From contig CAKVFE010000004.1 of NCBI GenBank assembly GCA_934746645.1, positions 1-49,194 on the forward strand: a DNA stretch of 49,194 nt, read 5' to 3'. The notes under the pieces are model-generated. The model saw only the letters and a list, made by a program, of their open reading frames with translations, searched no databases and was not told where the DNA came from. This DNA is from an uncultured Clostridia bacterium (GTDB taxonomy: Bacteria; Bacillota; Clostridia; Christensenellales; UBA1242). Positions 16,038 to 25,671 of the stretch are shown piece by piece. The translations under genes were made by a program, and so were the position numbers. Every line of letters begins with the position of its first letter. Position 1 is the first letter of the stretch.

Positions 16038-18728
16038 TTAGTATTGTTGTATTATACTACCTTCTTCATTATTTTCTTTAGTAACTACGACTTTATTAAT
16101 AATGTATTCTTCCATTTTTTCTACATGGGTTATAAATCCGACTGTAAAGTCAAGTTTGATAAGACTATCAAAACACTCTAATACATCATTAATGTAATCA
16201 TCACTTAAATTGCCAAAGCCTTCATCAATAAAGAAGAAATTGAATGATTTGTTATTGTTGACAGCAATACTTTGAGATACACCCAATGCCAAACTCAAAC
16301 TAAATATAAATCTTTCGCCACCACTTAGTGTCTTTATACTTCTTGTCATACCACCATTGAAGTTGTCAATAGCTAAAAACTCGCCTGAGTTCTCATTGGA
16401 ATACTTCAACATATATTTACCCCTAGATATGCTATATACAAATTTGTTTGCATATTGAGTAATTAAATATAAGTATTCTTCAGATACATAATCTACCAAA
16501 GCATTTCTTGCAATGTAAGAAGCCAATTTTTGTGTTAGTTTTAAATCATTATGAACTTGATGTAATTCGGTTTCAACTTCATTTTGTTTAACCAACATTT
16601 TTATATTGTTTTCTTTTGTGCTCTTGTTGATACCCAATCTTACTTTTGCTTCGTTTAGATTGTCAACATAGGTATCCAACTCTTTATGTTTGTTTATTAT
16701 CTCTTCACTGTTTATATCAACATCTTTCAATTCTTCGCTTAAACTATTAACCAAAGTTTCGGTATAAGTCTTTTTCTTTAAATATTCATCAACTTCAGTT
16801 TTCTTTTCTTCATAGTTTTCATCATTGATTTCGCTAATATAATCCAATGGATTAAAACCATCTGGAACAAGTGCTTTCAATTCGTCAATACTATCACTAA
16901 GATATTTTATTTCTATCTCAGTAGCTTTTATATCTGATAGATTGTTATTGATACTATTGTTAATATCAAACTTAGCGTCTTCCAACTCTTGCATTTTTTC
17001 TTCTAAAGAATCTATAAGTTGAGAAGTATCTTCTATACCATCAAGTTCGGCAAGTTGTTGTTGGTATGCTTTTTTATTGTTATTCTTTTCTAATATATCA
17101 TTTTTTAATTGACTTATATCAGATTGAATTTTTGCACTATCGTTATTGTAACCTGTCAATATAGAATACAAATCTGCATACTTTTTATTAAGCATATTCA
17201 AATCGTTGAGCAAAGTATTTTGTCTTTTCAACATTTTTCTATTGAGAGTATCTATAGTTTCTTCTGTTACTTCTAGGCTCTCTAAAAGATGTTTACGCTT
17301 TCTCAATTTTGCATTGCCAGACAATACCAAACTATTGATATTGCCAAGCAAGTTGTCAACTTGTTTGTATATAGGATAATACTTAACTTCATCTAGACTA
17401 GTTAAATCAACATTGCGTTTAAGTTCTTTAAGTTTGGTTACATATTCTTGACTTTCGCCCAACACTCTTATTTCTACCAACTGTTTCATAACAGCGTCAA
17501 TGCTTCTTAACTCATTTTTAACATTTTCTAAATCTGCTAATGTACGGTCGATATTTTTAGAAACTTTGTTTTCTCTTTCTGTGATATTAAGCAATTCGTC
17601 TAACTTTTGTGAATGTCTATCTTTTAAAGTCTTAACACTTGCATCAATATTATCAAGTTCTTTTATAATAAATTTTTTCTTTTCAATATTAACCTTAAAC
17701 ACATTAAGATTAATCATTTGAAGTTCTTTATCACTTTTAGTTTTCAAATAATCTTTTTCAAACATTGAAAACTTTTTCTTGTTTAAATCTAGTTCAATTT
17801 TTAAAGATTTTAGTTTCTCTTGAAAACTATCCAATTCGACAATTTTGTTTTTCAATGCTTCTGCATTGTCCAAATTTGTCTTATTTTTTTCAAACACTTC
17901 TAATGAAGATTGAAGTTTATTATAATAGTCTTCTTGTGACTTTATGTCAGAAAGTGTGTTTTTAGCGTCAATAAAGTTGTTTAATTTAACATTAAGTTCG
18001 TCTAATTGTTTCACTTCTTCACTAAGTCTTTCAATGATACGAGTAAGTTTTGCGACTTCTCTTTCATCGGTCAAAATGTCTTTATCCAATTGTCTTTGGT
18101 TTTCTTCAGTTATCTCACCAAACATCTCAAGTTGTTTTTCAAGTTGAGCATTTTTGGTATTAAGAATATCCAACCTAGACTTTACTTTTCTATTAAGACT
18201 ATCGCCAAAGTTTTCTATATTAAATAGTCTTGCTATACTTTTCTTTCTTTCACTTGGAGTGTCTAATAAGAACTTATCAAATTCGTTTTGAGGTAAAGCA
18301 ACGCATTTTAAAAATTCTCTTTTGCTAATGCCAAGCATTTCTTCAATCTTGCCATTAACCATATCAGTAGAATCTCCTAAGACTTCATTAGTAGTCTTAT
18401 TGATTAAATATGCTGTACTATTAAGTCCACTAGGTCTAAGCTTATAATTACGAGTTACTTCATAAGTATTAACTTCGTTGTTTCTATCCAATTCAAATTC
18501 AAATTTGATATACGCTTCTTTTAAATTAAGATTGATGATATTGGATAAGTTGTCCCTATCACTATTGCCATACAAAGCAATAATAATGCTATCTAGTATA
18601 GTACTTTTACCACTACCAGTAGCACCAAATATACCAAACAAATTACCTTCTGACAATTTTTTAAAATCAACGGTTTGTTCGGTAACATAACTATTAATAC
18701 CATAGATGGTTAATTTACTAGGCCTCAT
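16038..18728 (-). CDS. sbcC: DNA double-strand break repair ATPase SbcC (Rad50-like), without zinc hook
   Basis: An 896-residue SMC-like ATPase. Walker A GATGSGKST lies at 35-43, the ABC signature LSGGERF at 801-807, and Walker B IDEG with catalytic Glu near 836. Between about 170 and 730 lie two long coiled-coil arms. The apex normally carries CxxC that binds zinc and dimerises two complexes; here the only cysteines in the whole protein are in LKCVAL and LECF, so the hook motif is absent. The start overlaps the sbcD stop by 11 nt, with a GGGGGAG site. With SbcD it should open hairpins and trim blocked DNA ends. Confidence 0.92.
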   Translation of the reverse strand: MRPSKLTIYGINSYVTEQTVDFKKLSEGNLFGIFGATGSGKSTILDSIIIALYGNSDRDNLSNIINLNLKEAYIKFEFELDRNNEVNTYEVTRNYKLRPSGLNSTAYLINKTTNEVLGDSTDMVNGKIEEMLGISKREFLKCVALPQNEFDKFLLDTPSERKKSIARLFNIENFGDSLNRKVKSRLDILNTKNAQLEKQLEMFGEITEENQRQLDKDILTDEREVAKLTRIIERLSEEVKQLDELNVKLNNFIDAKNTLSDIKSQEDYYNKLQSSLEVFEKNKTNLDNAEALKNKIVELDSFQEKLKSLKIELDLNKKKFSMFEKDYLKTKSDKELQMINLNVFKVNIEKKKFIIKELDNIDASVKTLKDRHSQKLDELLNITERENKVSKNIDRTLADLENVKNELRSIDAVMKQLVEIRVLGESQEYVTKLKELKRNVDLTSLDEVKYYPIYKQVDNLLGNINSLVLSGNAKLRKRKHLLESLEVTEETIDTLNRKMLKRQNTLLNDLNMLNKKYADLYSILTGYNNDSAKIQSDISQLKNDILEKNNNKKAYQQQLAELDGIEDTSQLIDSLEEKMQELEDAKFDINNSINNNLSDIKATEIEIKYLSDSIDELKALVPDGFNPLDYISEINDENYEEKKTEVDEYLKKKTYTETLVNSLSEELKDVDINSEEIINKHKELDTYVDNLNEAKVRLGINKSTKENNIKMLVKQNEVETELHQVHNDLKLTQKLASYIARNALVDYVSEEYLYLITQYANKFVYSISRGKYMLKYSNENSGEFLAIDNFNGGMTRSIKTLSGGERFIFSLSLALGVSQSIAVNNNKSFNFFFIDEGFGNLSDDYINDVLECFDSLIKLDFTVGFITHVEKMEEYIINKVVVTKENNEEGSIIQQY

Positions 18729-19905
18729 ACACTATCTCCCCCATCAGTTGTAAAAATAATTGAGTCAATTCTTCTTCTGGTTTTTCTCCAGTTTTTGCTT
18801 CAACAAAATTTTCAAAAATTTCTTTAGTAGACAAATCTTTTTTAGTCAAAACGACTTGTTCGGATATTCGTTTTGGTTCAACGCTAATTGTAATAACATT
18901 TTTATAATTAGACTTTATCATCTTTATATCTTGTGGATCGACAAAGTCCATATCTCTAAATATTACTCTAACCAATTTGTCTTTGCTAACATTTAAAAAG
19001 TTGATTGCTTCTTCCATAGAACTAACAGCTTGTGATACAAGTTGTTTTGGGTGTATCTCAACTTGAGTCACAGATTTAACACCGTGTTTGGTATCCAAAT
19101 CCACAATATTGACACTATTCTTTACACTTATATCATCAAAATATTTGTTGACTATAGCACCAGAATAATATATATGGTTTTCTTTATCAACAGCAATTGG
19201 TTGATGTATATGTCCTAGTGCTGTATAGTGTGCTTTACTTAATAAACTTTCTCTATTGACAAAAGAGATTGCTCCACCCAACACTTCAAAATTGGCAAAC
19301 TCATCTCTAGTGCAGTTGACTGGATATGTAAGCAAGTGACTTACAGCAATATTGATTGTGTCATCTCTAAATCCACTTAATGCAGGCTTAAACCATTCTT
19401 TAACACTATCGTTTAGTTGTTCGTTTTCTTTTTTAATTTGTTTGTATCTATAATAAGAAGGATATGGCATAGTAGCCACAACTACTCTTTCTGACTTATA
19501 TTTAAACTCAATATAACCAACACCACTAGCTACAGGCACTACACTTTTGCCTTTTAAATCACAATAGCTTATAGTATCCATTTCGCCTATCAAATATATG
19601 TTGTGCATATTGGCAAACACATTGGCATTACTCAATCTTTTTGGGTCATCGTGATTACCAGCAATAGCAACTACTGGACGATTGCCGTTGTTGCTAAGTC
19701 TTAGTAAAGAATCAAATACGACTTTTTCAGCTTCTGCGCTTGGCAAAAAAGTATCATAAATGTCGCCAGCAATTATGACCATATCAACTTTATATTGATT
19801 AGCAATATCTTCTATTTCTTTTAATGTTTGTTTTTGTTCGTCTAGCCTTAATAGTCCATCAGTACGACAGCCTATATGCCAGTCTGCAGTATGTAATATT
19901 CTCAT
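18718..19905 (-). CDS. sbcD: Exonuclease SbcD (Mre11-like)
   Basis: A 395-residue manganese-dependent phosphoesterase, the nuclease partner of SbcC. Metal-binding motifs follow in order: MRILHTADWHIG (Asp, His), AGDIYDTF (Asp), IAGNHDD (Asn-His), VSHLL, and ALGHIHQP (GHxH). The start MRILHTADWHIG at 19905 fits the usual SbcD N-terminus and has AAGGA at good spacing; an ATG two codons earlier is too close. It is transcribed divergently from the DnaD-like gene. Confidence 0.95.
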   Translation of the reverse strand: MRILHTADWHIGCRTDGLLRLDEQKQTLKEIEDIANQYKVDMVIIAGDIYDTFLPSAEAEKVVFDSLLRLSNNGNRPVVAIAGNHDDPKRLSNANVFANMHNIYLIGEMDTISYCDLKGKSVVPVASGVGYIEFKYKSERVVVATMPYPSYYRYKQIKKENEQLNDSVKEWFKPALSGFRDDTINIAVSHLLTYPVNCTRDEFANFEVLGGAISFVNRESLLSKAHYTALGHIHQPIAVDKENHIYYSGAIVNKYFDDISVKNSVNIVDLDTKHGVKSVTQVEIHPKQLVSQAVSSMEEAINFLNVSKDKLVRVIFRDMDFVDPQDIKMIKSNYKNVITISVEPKRISEQVVLTKKDLSTKEIFENFVEAKTGEKPEEELTQLFLQLMGEIVYEA

Positions 19906-20160
19906 TAGCATATTCCTTTTACATTGTAGAGTATAACATATTTTTTTTATTAATCAAAAACAAACAACATTAAAATTGTAATTTACAAAATTTACTATTT
20001 GCATAATTGGATTTTTTATATTACAATTAAGTACATCTTAGCATTAATATTTAAGGCAATAGTAAAATAAAAATATTATTTATTTTAATAATACATTTAC
20101 TCTAAAGTTGTCTTATGTGTTATACTACTTTGTATTTGAAACACTTTAAGGAGAAAATTG

Positions 20161-21606
20161 ATGGCATTTTGCAAACTATCTAGTGAGTTTAATAACAATA
20201 GTTTTACTCAAATAGAAAATAATTTTATTAAAGAGTTTTTACCCAATATTAATCCACTTGCATTAAAGGTATATTTGTATGGACTTTACCTTTGTCAAAA
20301 TGGTATTGACCACACTATAGAAGACTTTGAAGAAACTTTTAATTTAAGTGAAGACGATATAGTAAGTTTGTTTAAATGTCTAGAAGAACTTAATCTTGTA
20401 GACTGCCTAGAACTAAACCCTATAGAAATAAGATATTTACCAGTTAAAAATTCTTCTATGTATCTTAAAAAATATGATGTAAACAAATTTAAGACTTTTA
20501 ACGCAAAATCTCAAAATCTTCTTAAACGCCAAATTGATATCAACGAGTACAATCAATATTATTATCAAATAGAAAAAAATCATCTTGACGAAGATATGGT
20601 TGTAAAATGTATAGAATACTGTGTTGCTAAAAAAGGCGATAGCGTATCTGCCAACTATATACTTACTGTTTTGCGTAACTGGGCTATGGAAGGTATAAAA
20701 ACCGAAGAAGAAGCTGACGCAAGAATAGTTATGGAAGAAAGATATAGTGATGATATCAAACTTATCCTAACTACTTTAGGTATTAAAAGAGCTTGCACAT
20801 TGGAAGAAAAAACTATGTTTTTAGATTGGACTACCAACCTAGAATTTGGTTTAGACGCTCTTATACATCTTGCAAAAATAACTAAAAGTAAAAAAGGCAA
20901 TATGGTAAAACTAAATGCCCTAGTCAACAGATGTTATGAACTTGGCAAATTTAGTGCAAAAGAGATTGATGATTACTTTAGTATGGAAGAAGAATACTAC
21001 AACATTGCAAAGACTGTATGTCGCAATCTTGGACTTCACTATGACAACTTGAGTATAGTCGTAGAAACATTTATATCAAAATGGTGCAACCTAGGATATG
21101 ACCTTGACGCATTAAGCAAACTAAGTTTGTATTGTTTAAAATCTGATATTAGGTCTTTACAAGGGCTTGATAATACAGTCAACAAAATGTTTAAGCTTGG
21201 TGTAATAACTGCTGAAGCAATAGATATATATTTAAAAGAACAAAATTGTTTTGATGATAAGATTGAAGAAATAATCAAATCTTTTGGACTTAATAGAAAT
21301 GTTAATAGATATGATAGATCATACTATAACACTTGGATTAATGATTGGAACACACCAACAGATGTCCTTAACTATGCTATAGATTTAAGTAAAGACAAAC
21401 TTCAACCAATGCAATTTTTAAATAGAGTACTTTCTATATATCACATTAAAAATATTACTACAGTCGAACAAGCTAAAAAAGAAAAATTGGATTTTGAAAA
21501 TACATACAAACAAAAATCAAACAATCCAAAACAAATTGAAAAACACGATTATACAAAAGAACAATTGTCAAGTTTGTTTGATACCATAACTGAGGTTGAA
21601 CTATGA
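20161..21606 (+). CDS. DnaD-like replication protein with tandem DnaD/DnaB-type modules
   Basis: A 481-residue primosome-type protein. An N-terminal winged-helix region (about 25-100) resembles DnaD/DnaB N-domains. At least three, probably four, copies of a roughly 80-residue helical module follow, each ending in an acidic Tyr/Phe-containing helix: NYILTVLRNWAMEGIKTEEE, NALVNRCYELGKFSAKEIDDY, NTVNKMFKLGVITAEAIDIY and NRVLSIYHIKNITTVEQA. These match the DnaB_2 (DnaD C-terminal) family. I start at ATG 20161 behind AAGGAG; the in-frame TTG before it is not needed. It overlaps the DnaI-like gene as ATGA, implying joint action in helicase loading. Confidence 0.85.
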   Translation: MAFCKLSSEFNNNSFTQIENNFIKEFLPNINPLALKVYLYGLYLCQNGIDHTIEDFEETFNLSEDDIVSLFKCLEELNLVDCLELNPIEIRYLPVKNSSMYLKKYDVNKFKTFNAKSQNLLKRQIDINEYNQYYYQIEKNHLDEDMVVKCIEYCVAKKGDSVSANYILTVLRNWAMEGIKTEEEADARIVMEERYSDDIKLILTTLGIKRACTLEEKTMFLDWTTNLEFGLDALIHLAKITKSKKGNMVKLNALVNRCYELGKFSAKEIDDYFSMEEEYYNIAKTVCRNLGLHYDNLSIVVETFISKWCNLGYDLDALSKLSLYCLKSDIRSLQGLDNTVNKMFKLGVITAEAIDIYLKEQNCFDDKIEEIIKSFGLNRNVNRYDRSYYNTWINDWNTPTDVLNYAIDLSKDKLQPMQFLNRVLSIYHIKNITTVEQAKKEKLDFENTYKQKSNNPKQIEKHDYTKEQLSSLFDTITEVEL

Positions 21607-22538
21607 TAAACAAAAACGAAATAGCAATCCAACTAAACAATATTTTTAAACTTAGAAGACAAACTGCAAAACAAGTAGCCGAAAACAATCTTAACACTGC
21701 CCTACAAAATAAAGATGTACACGATAGTTTTTATGCTATCCGTAGTATGCAAATAGATTTAAGCAGAGCGACTGACGAAAAGACAATTAAAGAATATGAG
21801 TCTAAGATTGAAGCAGAACGCAAAAAATTGAGAGAAGCACTAGCAAAGACTCCTTTCAAAAAAGAAGACTTTATCCCACATTACTTATGTCCAAAATGCA
21901 AAGACACTGGATATATTGGTGATGAAAAATGTAGTTGTTTTAAACTAGAACAAAGCAAATTGTATTTACAAAACTCTGGTATTAACACTGCTGACCTACC
22001 TAGTTTTGATAATATAAAATATGATATTTTTGAAAAACCAGAAGAAACAAAAAAATTGTATTCTCTTGCTAAAGAATATGTAGAAAAACAAAATTCGGCA
22101 AAATGTAATTTTATAATTTGTGGTAAGACTGGAGTTGGAAAAACATATCTATCTCAATGTATGCTTAATGATGCAATCAACAACGGAACTTATACAATTT
22201 TTGCTCCAGCATATAGACTTAACGAAACAATGCTTAATTATCATTTAGCATCACTTAACAGTAAAAAATACATACTAGAGCCTTACCTAACCTGCGATAT
22301 GCTTATCATTGATGACTTAGGAAGTGAAAATATACTTACCAATGTCACAAGAGAATATTTGTATTTGATACTAGACTCAAGAGCTAGAGATAATCTAAAA
22401 ACTATCATTACCACCAATTTAACACCCGAACAAATACAAGAAATATATGATAGTCGTGTATTTAGTCGTATGTTTAACAAACAAATTGGCATTATAGTCA
22501 ATATGACTGGTGACGACCTAAGATTGAAGATAAAGTAA
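21603..22538 (+). CDS. DnaI/DnaC-like helicase loader ATPase
   Basis: A 311-residue AAA+ protein. An N-terminal coiled coil precedes a four-cysteine zinc site, CPKCKDTGYIGDEKCSC (about 97-113), as in DnaI. The ATPase core has Walker A CGKTGVGKTY (about 175-184), Walker B MLIIDDLGSE (about 235-244), sensor TTNL (near 277) and an Arg-finger-containing SRMFNKQ near the end. It should load the replicative helicase together with the DnaD-like protein, whose stop codon overlaps this start (ATGA). Confidence 0.92.
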   Translation: MINKNEIAIQLNNIFKLRRQTAKQVAENNLNTALQNKDVHDSFYAIRSMQIDLSRATDEKTIKEYESKIEAERKKLREALAKTPFKKEDFIPHYLCPKCKDTGYIGDEKCSCFKLEQSKLYLQNSGINTADLPSFDNIKYDIFEKPEETKKLYSLAKEYVEKQNSAKCNFIICGKTGVGKTYLSQCMLNDAINNGTYTIFAPAYRLNETMLNYHLASLNSKKYILEPYLTCDMLIIDDLGSENILTNVTREYLYLILDSRARDNLKTIITTNLTPEQIQEIYDSRVFSRMFNKQIGIIVNMTGDDLRLKIK

Positions 22539-22562
22539 TAAAAAATTAATATATTTACAATA

Positions 22563-22627
22563 AAAAAATAGACTTATACAAATCAAACATTTAATATTGT
22601 TTAGATTAAGTAAGTCTATTTTTTTAT
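22563..22627 (+). terminator. Terminator after the replication gene pair
   Basis: Stem AAAAAATAGACTTA/TAAGTCTATTTTTT (22563-22576, 22611-22624) with a 34-nt loop that can itself pair partly, then more T. Confidence 0.8.
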
Positions 22628-22711
22628 TATCTATATTAAGTTAATAGTTGTTTGTATCCAAAATAATTTTATGCTATACTCTAGTATTGCAAATAGATAT
22701 GGGAGTAATAT

Positions 22712-23167
22712 ATGAAATTTGTAGTTCAAAGAGTCAAACACACAACTCTTACTGTAGACAATAAATTGATATCAGAGATACCACACGGACTAGTATGTTT
22801 TGTGGGATTTACTCAAAATGATGAAAATGTAGATATGGATTGGTATGTCAATAAAATATCTGGATTAAGAATATTTGAAGATGAAAATCAAAAAATGAAT
22901 CTTAATCTTCAACAAGTTGATGGTGAGATATTGATTGTGCCCAACTTTACACTATATGCAGACTGCTCTCATGGGTTTAGACCAAGTTTTATAGAAGCAA
23001 TGCGACCTGAACAAGCAACTCTTTTGTTTGACAAAATAGTAAACAAATTTAGACAATGTTTAGGCGATAAAGTCAAAACTGGTATTTTTGGTGCTGATAT
23101 GCAAATAGACCAACACAATGACGGACCTATAACAATAGTAATTGATAGTAAAGATATAAAAAAGTAA
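22712..23167 (+). CDS. dtd: D-aminoacyl-tRNA deacylase (Dtd), variant active-site motif
   Basis: A 151-residue enzyme that removes D-amino acids (and glycine) mis-attached to tRNA. It keeps the family frame: MKFVVQRVKH, KMNLNLQQVDG, FRPSF, TGIFGADM and the Gly-cisPro motif NDGPIT (near 136-141). The first active-site motif, usually SQFTL, reads PNFTL (about 77-81), so the Ser-Gln pair is Pro-Asn while the following Thr is kept. Length is normal. It lies 11 nt before the esterase gene, so the two are probably co-transcribed. Confidence 0.93.
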   Translation: MKFVVQRVKHTTLTVDNKLISEIPHGLVCFVGFTQNDENVDMDWYVNKISGLRIFEDENQKMNLNLQQVDGEILIVPNFTLYADCSHGFRPSFIEAMRPEQATLLFDKIVNKFRQCLGDKVKTGIFGADMQIDQHNDGPITIVIDSKDIKK

Positions 23168-23178
23168 AAGGACCAATT

Positions 23179-24168
23179 ATGAGTTTAAAAATGGAACTTA
23201 CTCGAAAAGTTCTTCGAGTTAAAAAAGCTGCAGATGCTAAAAAAGCAAATGTAGTTTCCAATTCAATATATGATGTATTAGAAATCAACAATAAATCAAG
23301 AGAAGTACCAAACACTTTAAAAAAGATAGCAATGCGTGAACTTAATGTCACTCATACCTACATAGCCAATGTACACTGTCTTGAATTTAAACCAAGACTA
23401 AAATTGAAATTCTATAAAAACACGCCAAAAGAAAGTGATTTGTTGTATTTTTATATTCATGGTGGTGGTTTTGTTGGTGGATTCCCTGAGCAAGGCACAT
23501 ATCTTATAAAAGCCCTTGCACAAAGATTTGGTTTAACTACTATAGCAGTAGATTATACATTATCTCCAGAAGCTATATTCCCATATTCGCTTAATCAGAT
23601 AGTTAATGTATATAAAGAAATAATCAAAACTCACAACCCTAAAAAGATAATTTTGGGTGGCGAATCTGCAGGTGGAAATTTTTGCATAGCATTACTACTA
23701 AAACTTAAAGAAGAAAAAATTCCTATGCCAAAAATGTGCTTTTTAGCATCTCCTTTCCTTGACCTTACACAATCTGGTGAAAGTTATACAACTTGTGCTG
23801 AAAGCGATGTTTCGCTATCTAAAAAACAACTAGAGTATATGGCTTATGGTTATGTATTTGGTAACGATATAACAAAAATTAACCCAGAATTATTATACAA
23901 TCCATTGGTATCAACAACTTATGCTGATTTAAAAGGTTTACCACCTACATTTATAAGTGTGTGTGAAGATGAAGTCCTTTATAGTGACTCAGTTAAATGT
24001 TATCAACAACTAAAAGAAGCTAAAGTTAGAACCAAACTTGTTACTGATAAAAATTGTTTTCACGCATATATGATACTTGGAGATTTTTTTGAAGAAAGTA
24101 GCAAAGCAACTGACCAGTTGGAACAATTTATAAAATCAGTATTTAAAATCAAAAATTATGATATCTAA
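23179..24168 (+). CDS. Alpha/beta hydrolase, hormone-sensitive lipase family
   Basis: A 329-residue esterase. The oxyanion-hole motif HGGGF is near residues 95-99, the nucleophile elbow GGESAGGN near 160-167 (Ser), the acid in VCEDEVLYSDS (Asp near 262) and the His in CFHAYM (near 297). These define bacterial family IV (HSL-like) carboxylesterases acting on short acyl esters. No signal peptide is present, so it is cytosolic. Ribosome binding site AAAGGA; downstream of dtd with no terminator between. Natural substrate unknown. Confidence 0.92.
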   Translation: MSLKMELTRKVLRVKKAADAKKANVVSNSIYDVLEINNKSREVPNTLKKIAMRELNVTHTYIANVHCLEFKPRLKLKFYKNTPKESDLLYFYIHGGGFVGGFPEQGTYLIKALAQRFGLTTIAVDYTLSPEAIFPYSLNQIVNVYKEIIKTHNPKKIILGGESAGGNFCIALLLKLKEEKIPMPKMCFLASPFLDLTQSGESYTTCAESDVSLSKKQLEYMAYGYVFGNDITKINPELLYNPLVSTTYADLKGLPPTFISVCEDEVLYSDSVKCYQQLKEAKVRTKLVTDKNCFHAYMILGDFFEESSKATDQLEQFIKSVFKIKNYDI

Positions 24169-24247
24169 TATATACACAATAAAATATTGTTAAGATTATT
24201 AATATATATAACTAACAATAAGACATTTCATATTAGAAAATAAATAT

Positions 24248-24280
24248 AAAAAAGAATGCTATTATTTAGCATTCTTTTTT
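24248..24280. terminator. Bidirectional terminator between the esterase and mscL
   Basis: Stem AAAAAAGAATGCTA/TAGCATTCTTTTTT (24248-24261, 24267-24280); its right arm contains the last codons of mscL. Confidence 0.9.
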
Positions 24281-24912
24281 GTTTTTTCTTCATTAGCTTG
24301 TTTTAGTTCTGCATTTTCTTTTAACAAATCTCTAATTTGTAAAAGTAATTCTTCAGTAGATGGATGAGCAAGTTTTTCTTCTGCGTCTTTTTTCTCTTTT
24401 TCTTCTTTAGCAAGTTTAGCTTTTTCGTCAGCGATTTTCTTATCTTCAGCTTGGATTTCTGCCAAAACAGTGAAGTAATTTCTCTTTTCTTCTTTAGATA
24501 TTTTTCTAGCTCTCTTGCGTTGGTTCTTTTTATCTTTATTGCTTACTTCATCAACAGCATCTTTAAATATGCTATTAGCTTTCATAACAGCCTTTAGGAT
24601 TAAGAACAACACGAACGCAATGATAAAGAAATTGATAATTGCTGTAATAAATGCACCCCAGTCAATATATATACTCTTTGTCAAATCCAATTCGCCATTG
24701 ACATCATATACTTTCTTTAAGAATGTATATGCTTTCTCAAGACCATTTTCTCCACCTATAGACAATAACAAGTTGATTAATGGCATAATAATTTTGTTGG
24801 TAAGTGCAGTAACTATAGCACTAAATGCACTACCTATAATAACGCCGACAGCCATATCAACTATGTTGCCACGACTAATAAAAGCCTTAAAATCTGCAAA
24901 AAACTTTTTCAT
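24262..24912 (-). CDS. mscL: Large-conductance mechanosensitive channel MscL with long charged C-terminus
   Basis: A 216-residue channel that opens under membrane tension to relieve osmotic shock. The N-terminal FADFKAFISRGNIVDMAVGV and first helix GVIIGSAFSAIVTALTNKI match MscL; the second helix is ITAIINFFIIAFVLFLILKAV (about 92-113). After it comes a Lys/Glu-rich segment of about 100 residues with coiled-coil character, where typical MscL has about 30. ATG 24912 has an AAAGGAG site and shares one base with the tdk stop (TAATG). The extra tail may act as a size filter or tether. Confidence 0.93.
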   Translation of the reverse strand: MKKFFADFKAFISRGNIVDMAVGVIIGSAFSAIVTALTNKIIMPLINLLLSIGGENGLEKAYTFLKKVYDVNGELDLTKSIYIDWGAFITAIINFFIIAFVLFLILKAVMKANSIFKDAVDEVSNKDKKNQRKRARKISKEEKRNYFTVLAEIQAEDKKIADEKAKLAKEEKEKKDAEEKLAHPSTEELLLQIRDLLKENAELKQANEEKTKKNAK

Positions 24913-25484
24913 TAATTTTCTCCTTTGTGTTTTTTGAAACAACTATAGCACATTGCTTCATAAGTTTCGTCGCCACCCATAACAATTTCTTCGCCATCAG
25001 TAACAACTTTTCCGTTTATTATTCTAGCATTAATTATAGCCTTATGTCCACATTTACAGATAGATTTTAATTCGGTTATACTATCACTTAGTTCTAATAA
25101 CCTTTTACTTCCCTCAAAAAGTTCGGTTTTGAAGTTAGTTTTTAGTCCATAACAAATAACAGGTATTATTTCGGCTATATCTCTCAACTCTTCAATTTGA
25201 TGTTTTGTCGCAAACTGACATTCGTCAACAATGACTACATCACAATCTTTGTGTTTTTCATATAACACCATAATGCTTTCATCTGGTGCAAAAGTTAGAC
25301 ATTCTGCTTTAAGTCCGATACGAGATTTGATATATGTGACATTGTTTTCATTATCTCTTGTTTCTAGACTAGGTTTGATAAGCAAAACTTTATAACCCTT
25401 TTGAATATAATTAAATCTACACATTAATGCTTGTGCACTTTTACTACATCCCATCGGTCCGTATTTATAATACAATTTTGCCAT
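24912..25484 (-). CDS. tdk: Thymidine kinase, type II
   Basis: A 190-residue cytosolic kinase of the thymidine salvage pathway. The P-loop reads GPMGCSKS (about 8-15), where the usual Gly before Lys is Ser. The catalytic acid and base region is VIVDECQF (near 88-95), the thymidine-binding part YGLKTNF follows (near 111), and four cysteines in CKCGHKA and CYSC form the structural zinc site. I start at ATG 25484 with AAGGAG, not at the long upstream frame. Operon with mscL. Confidence 0.94.
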   Translation of the reverse strand: MAKLYYKYGPMGCSKSAQALMCRFNYIQKGYKVLLIKPSLETRDNENNVTYIKSRIGLKAECLTFAPDESIMVLYEKHKDCDVVIVDECQFATKHQIEELRDIAEIIPVICYGLKTNFKTELFEGSKRLLELSDSITELKSICKCGHKAIINARIINGKVVTDGEEIVMGGDETYEAMCYSCFKKHKGEN

Positions 25485-25671
25485 AGTTTTCTCCTTATTG
25501 GTTTTATAAAAATATTTAATTTTCAAATTTCTGATATATATCTTAAACCTAAAATTAACAAACGCCAAATTATTTTTAACTTAAAAATTTAATTTTATTA
25601 TGATTGGTTATATTAACCAAATTTGAATTTGTTTTCATAAACTATTAAAACAATAAAAGAGAGCAAAAAAT

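Noticed and set aside
20161..22538. Possible TGA-as-Trp recoding
   Set aside because: TGA ends the DnaD-like gene in an ATGA overlap, and tryptophans in real genes are TGG throughout, so the standard code holds.
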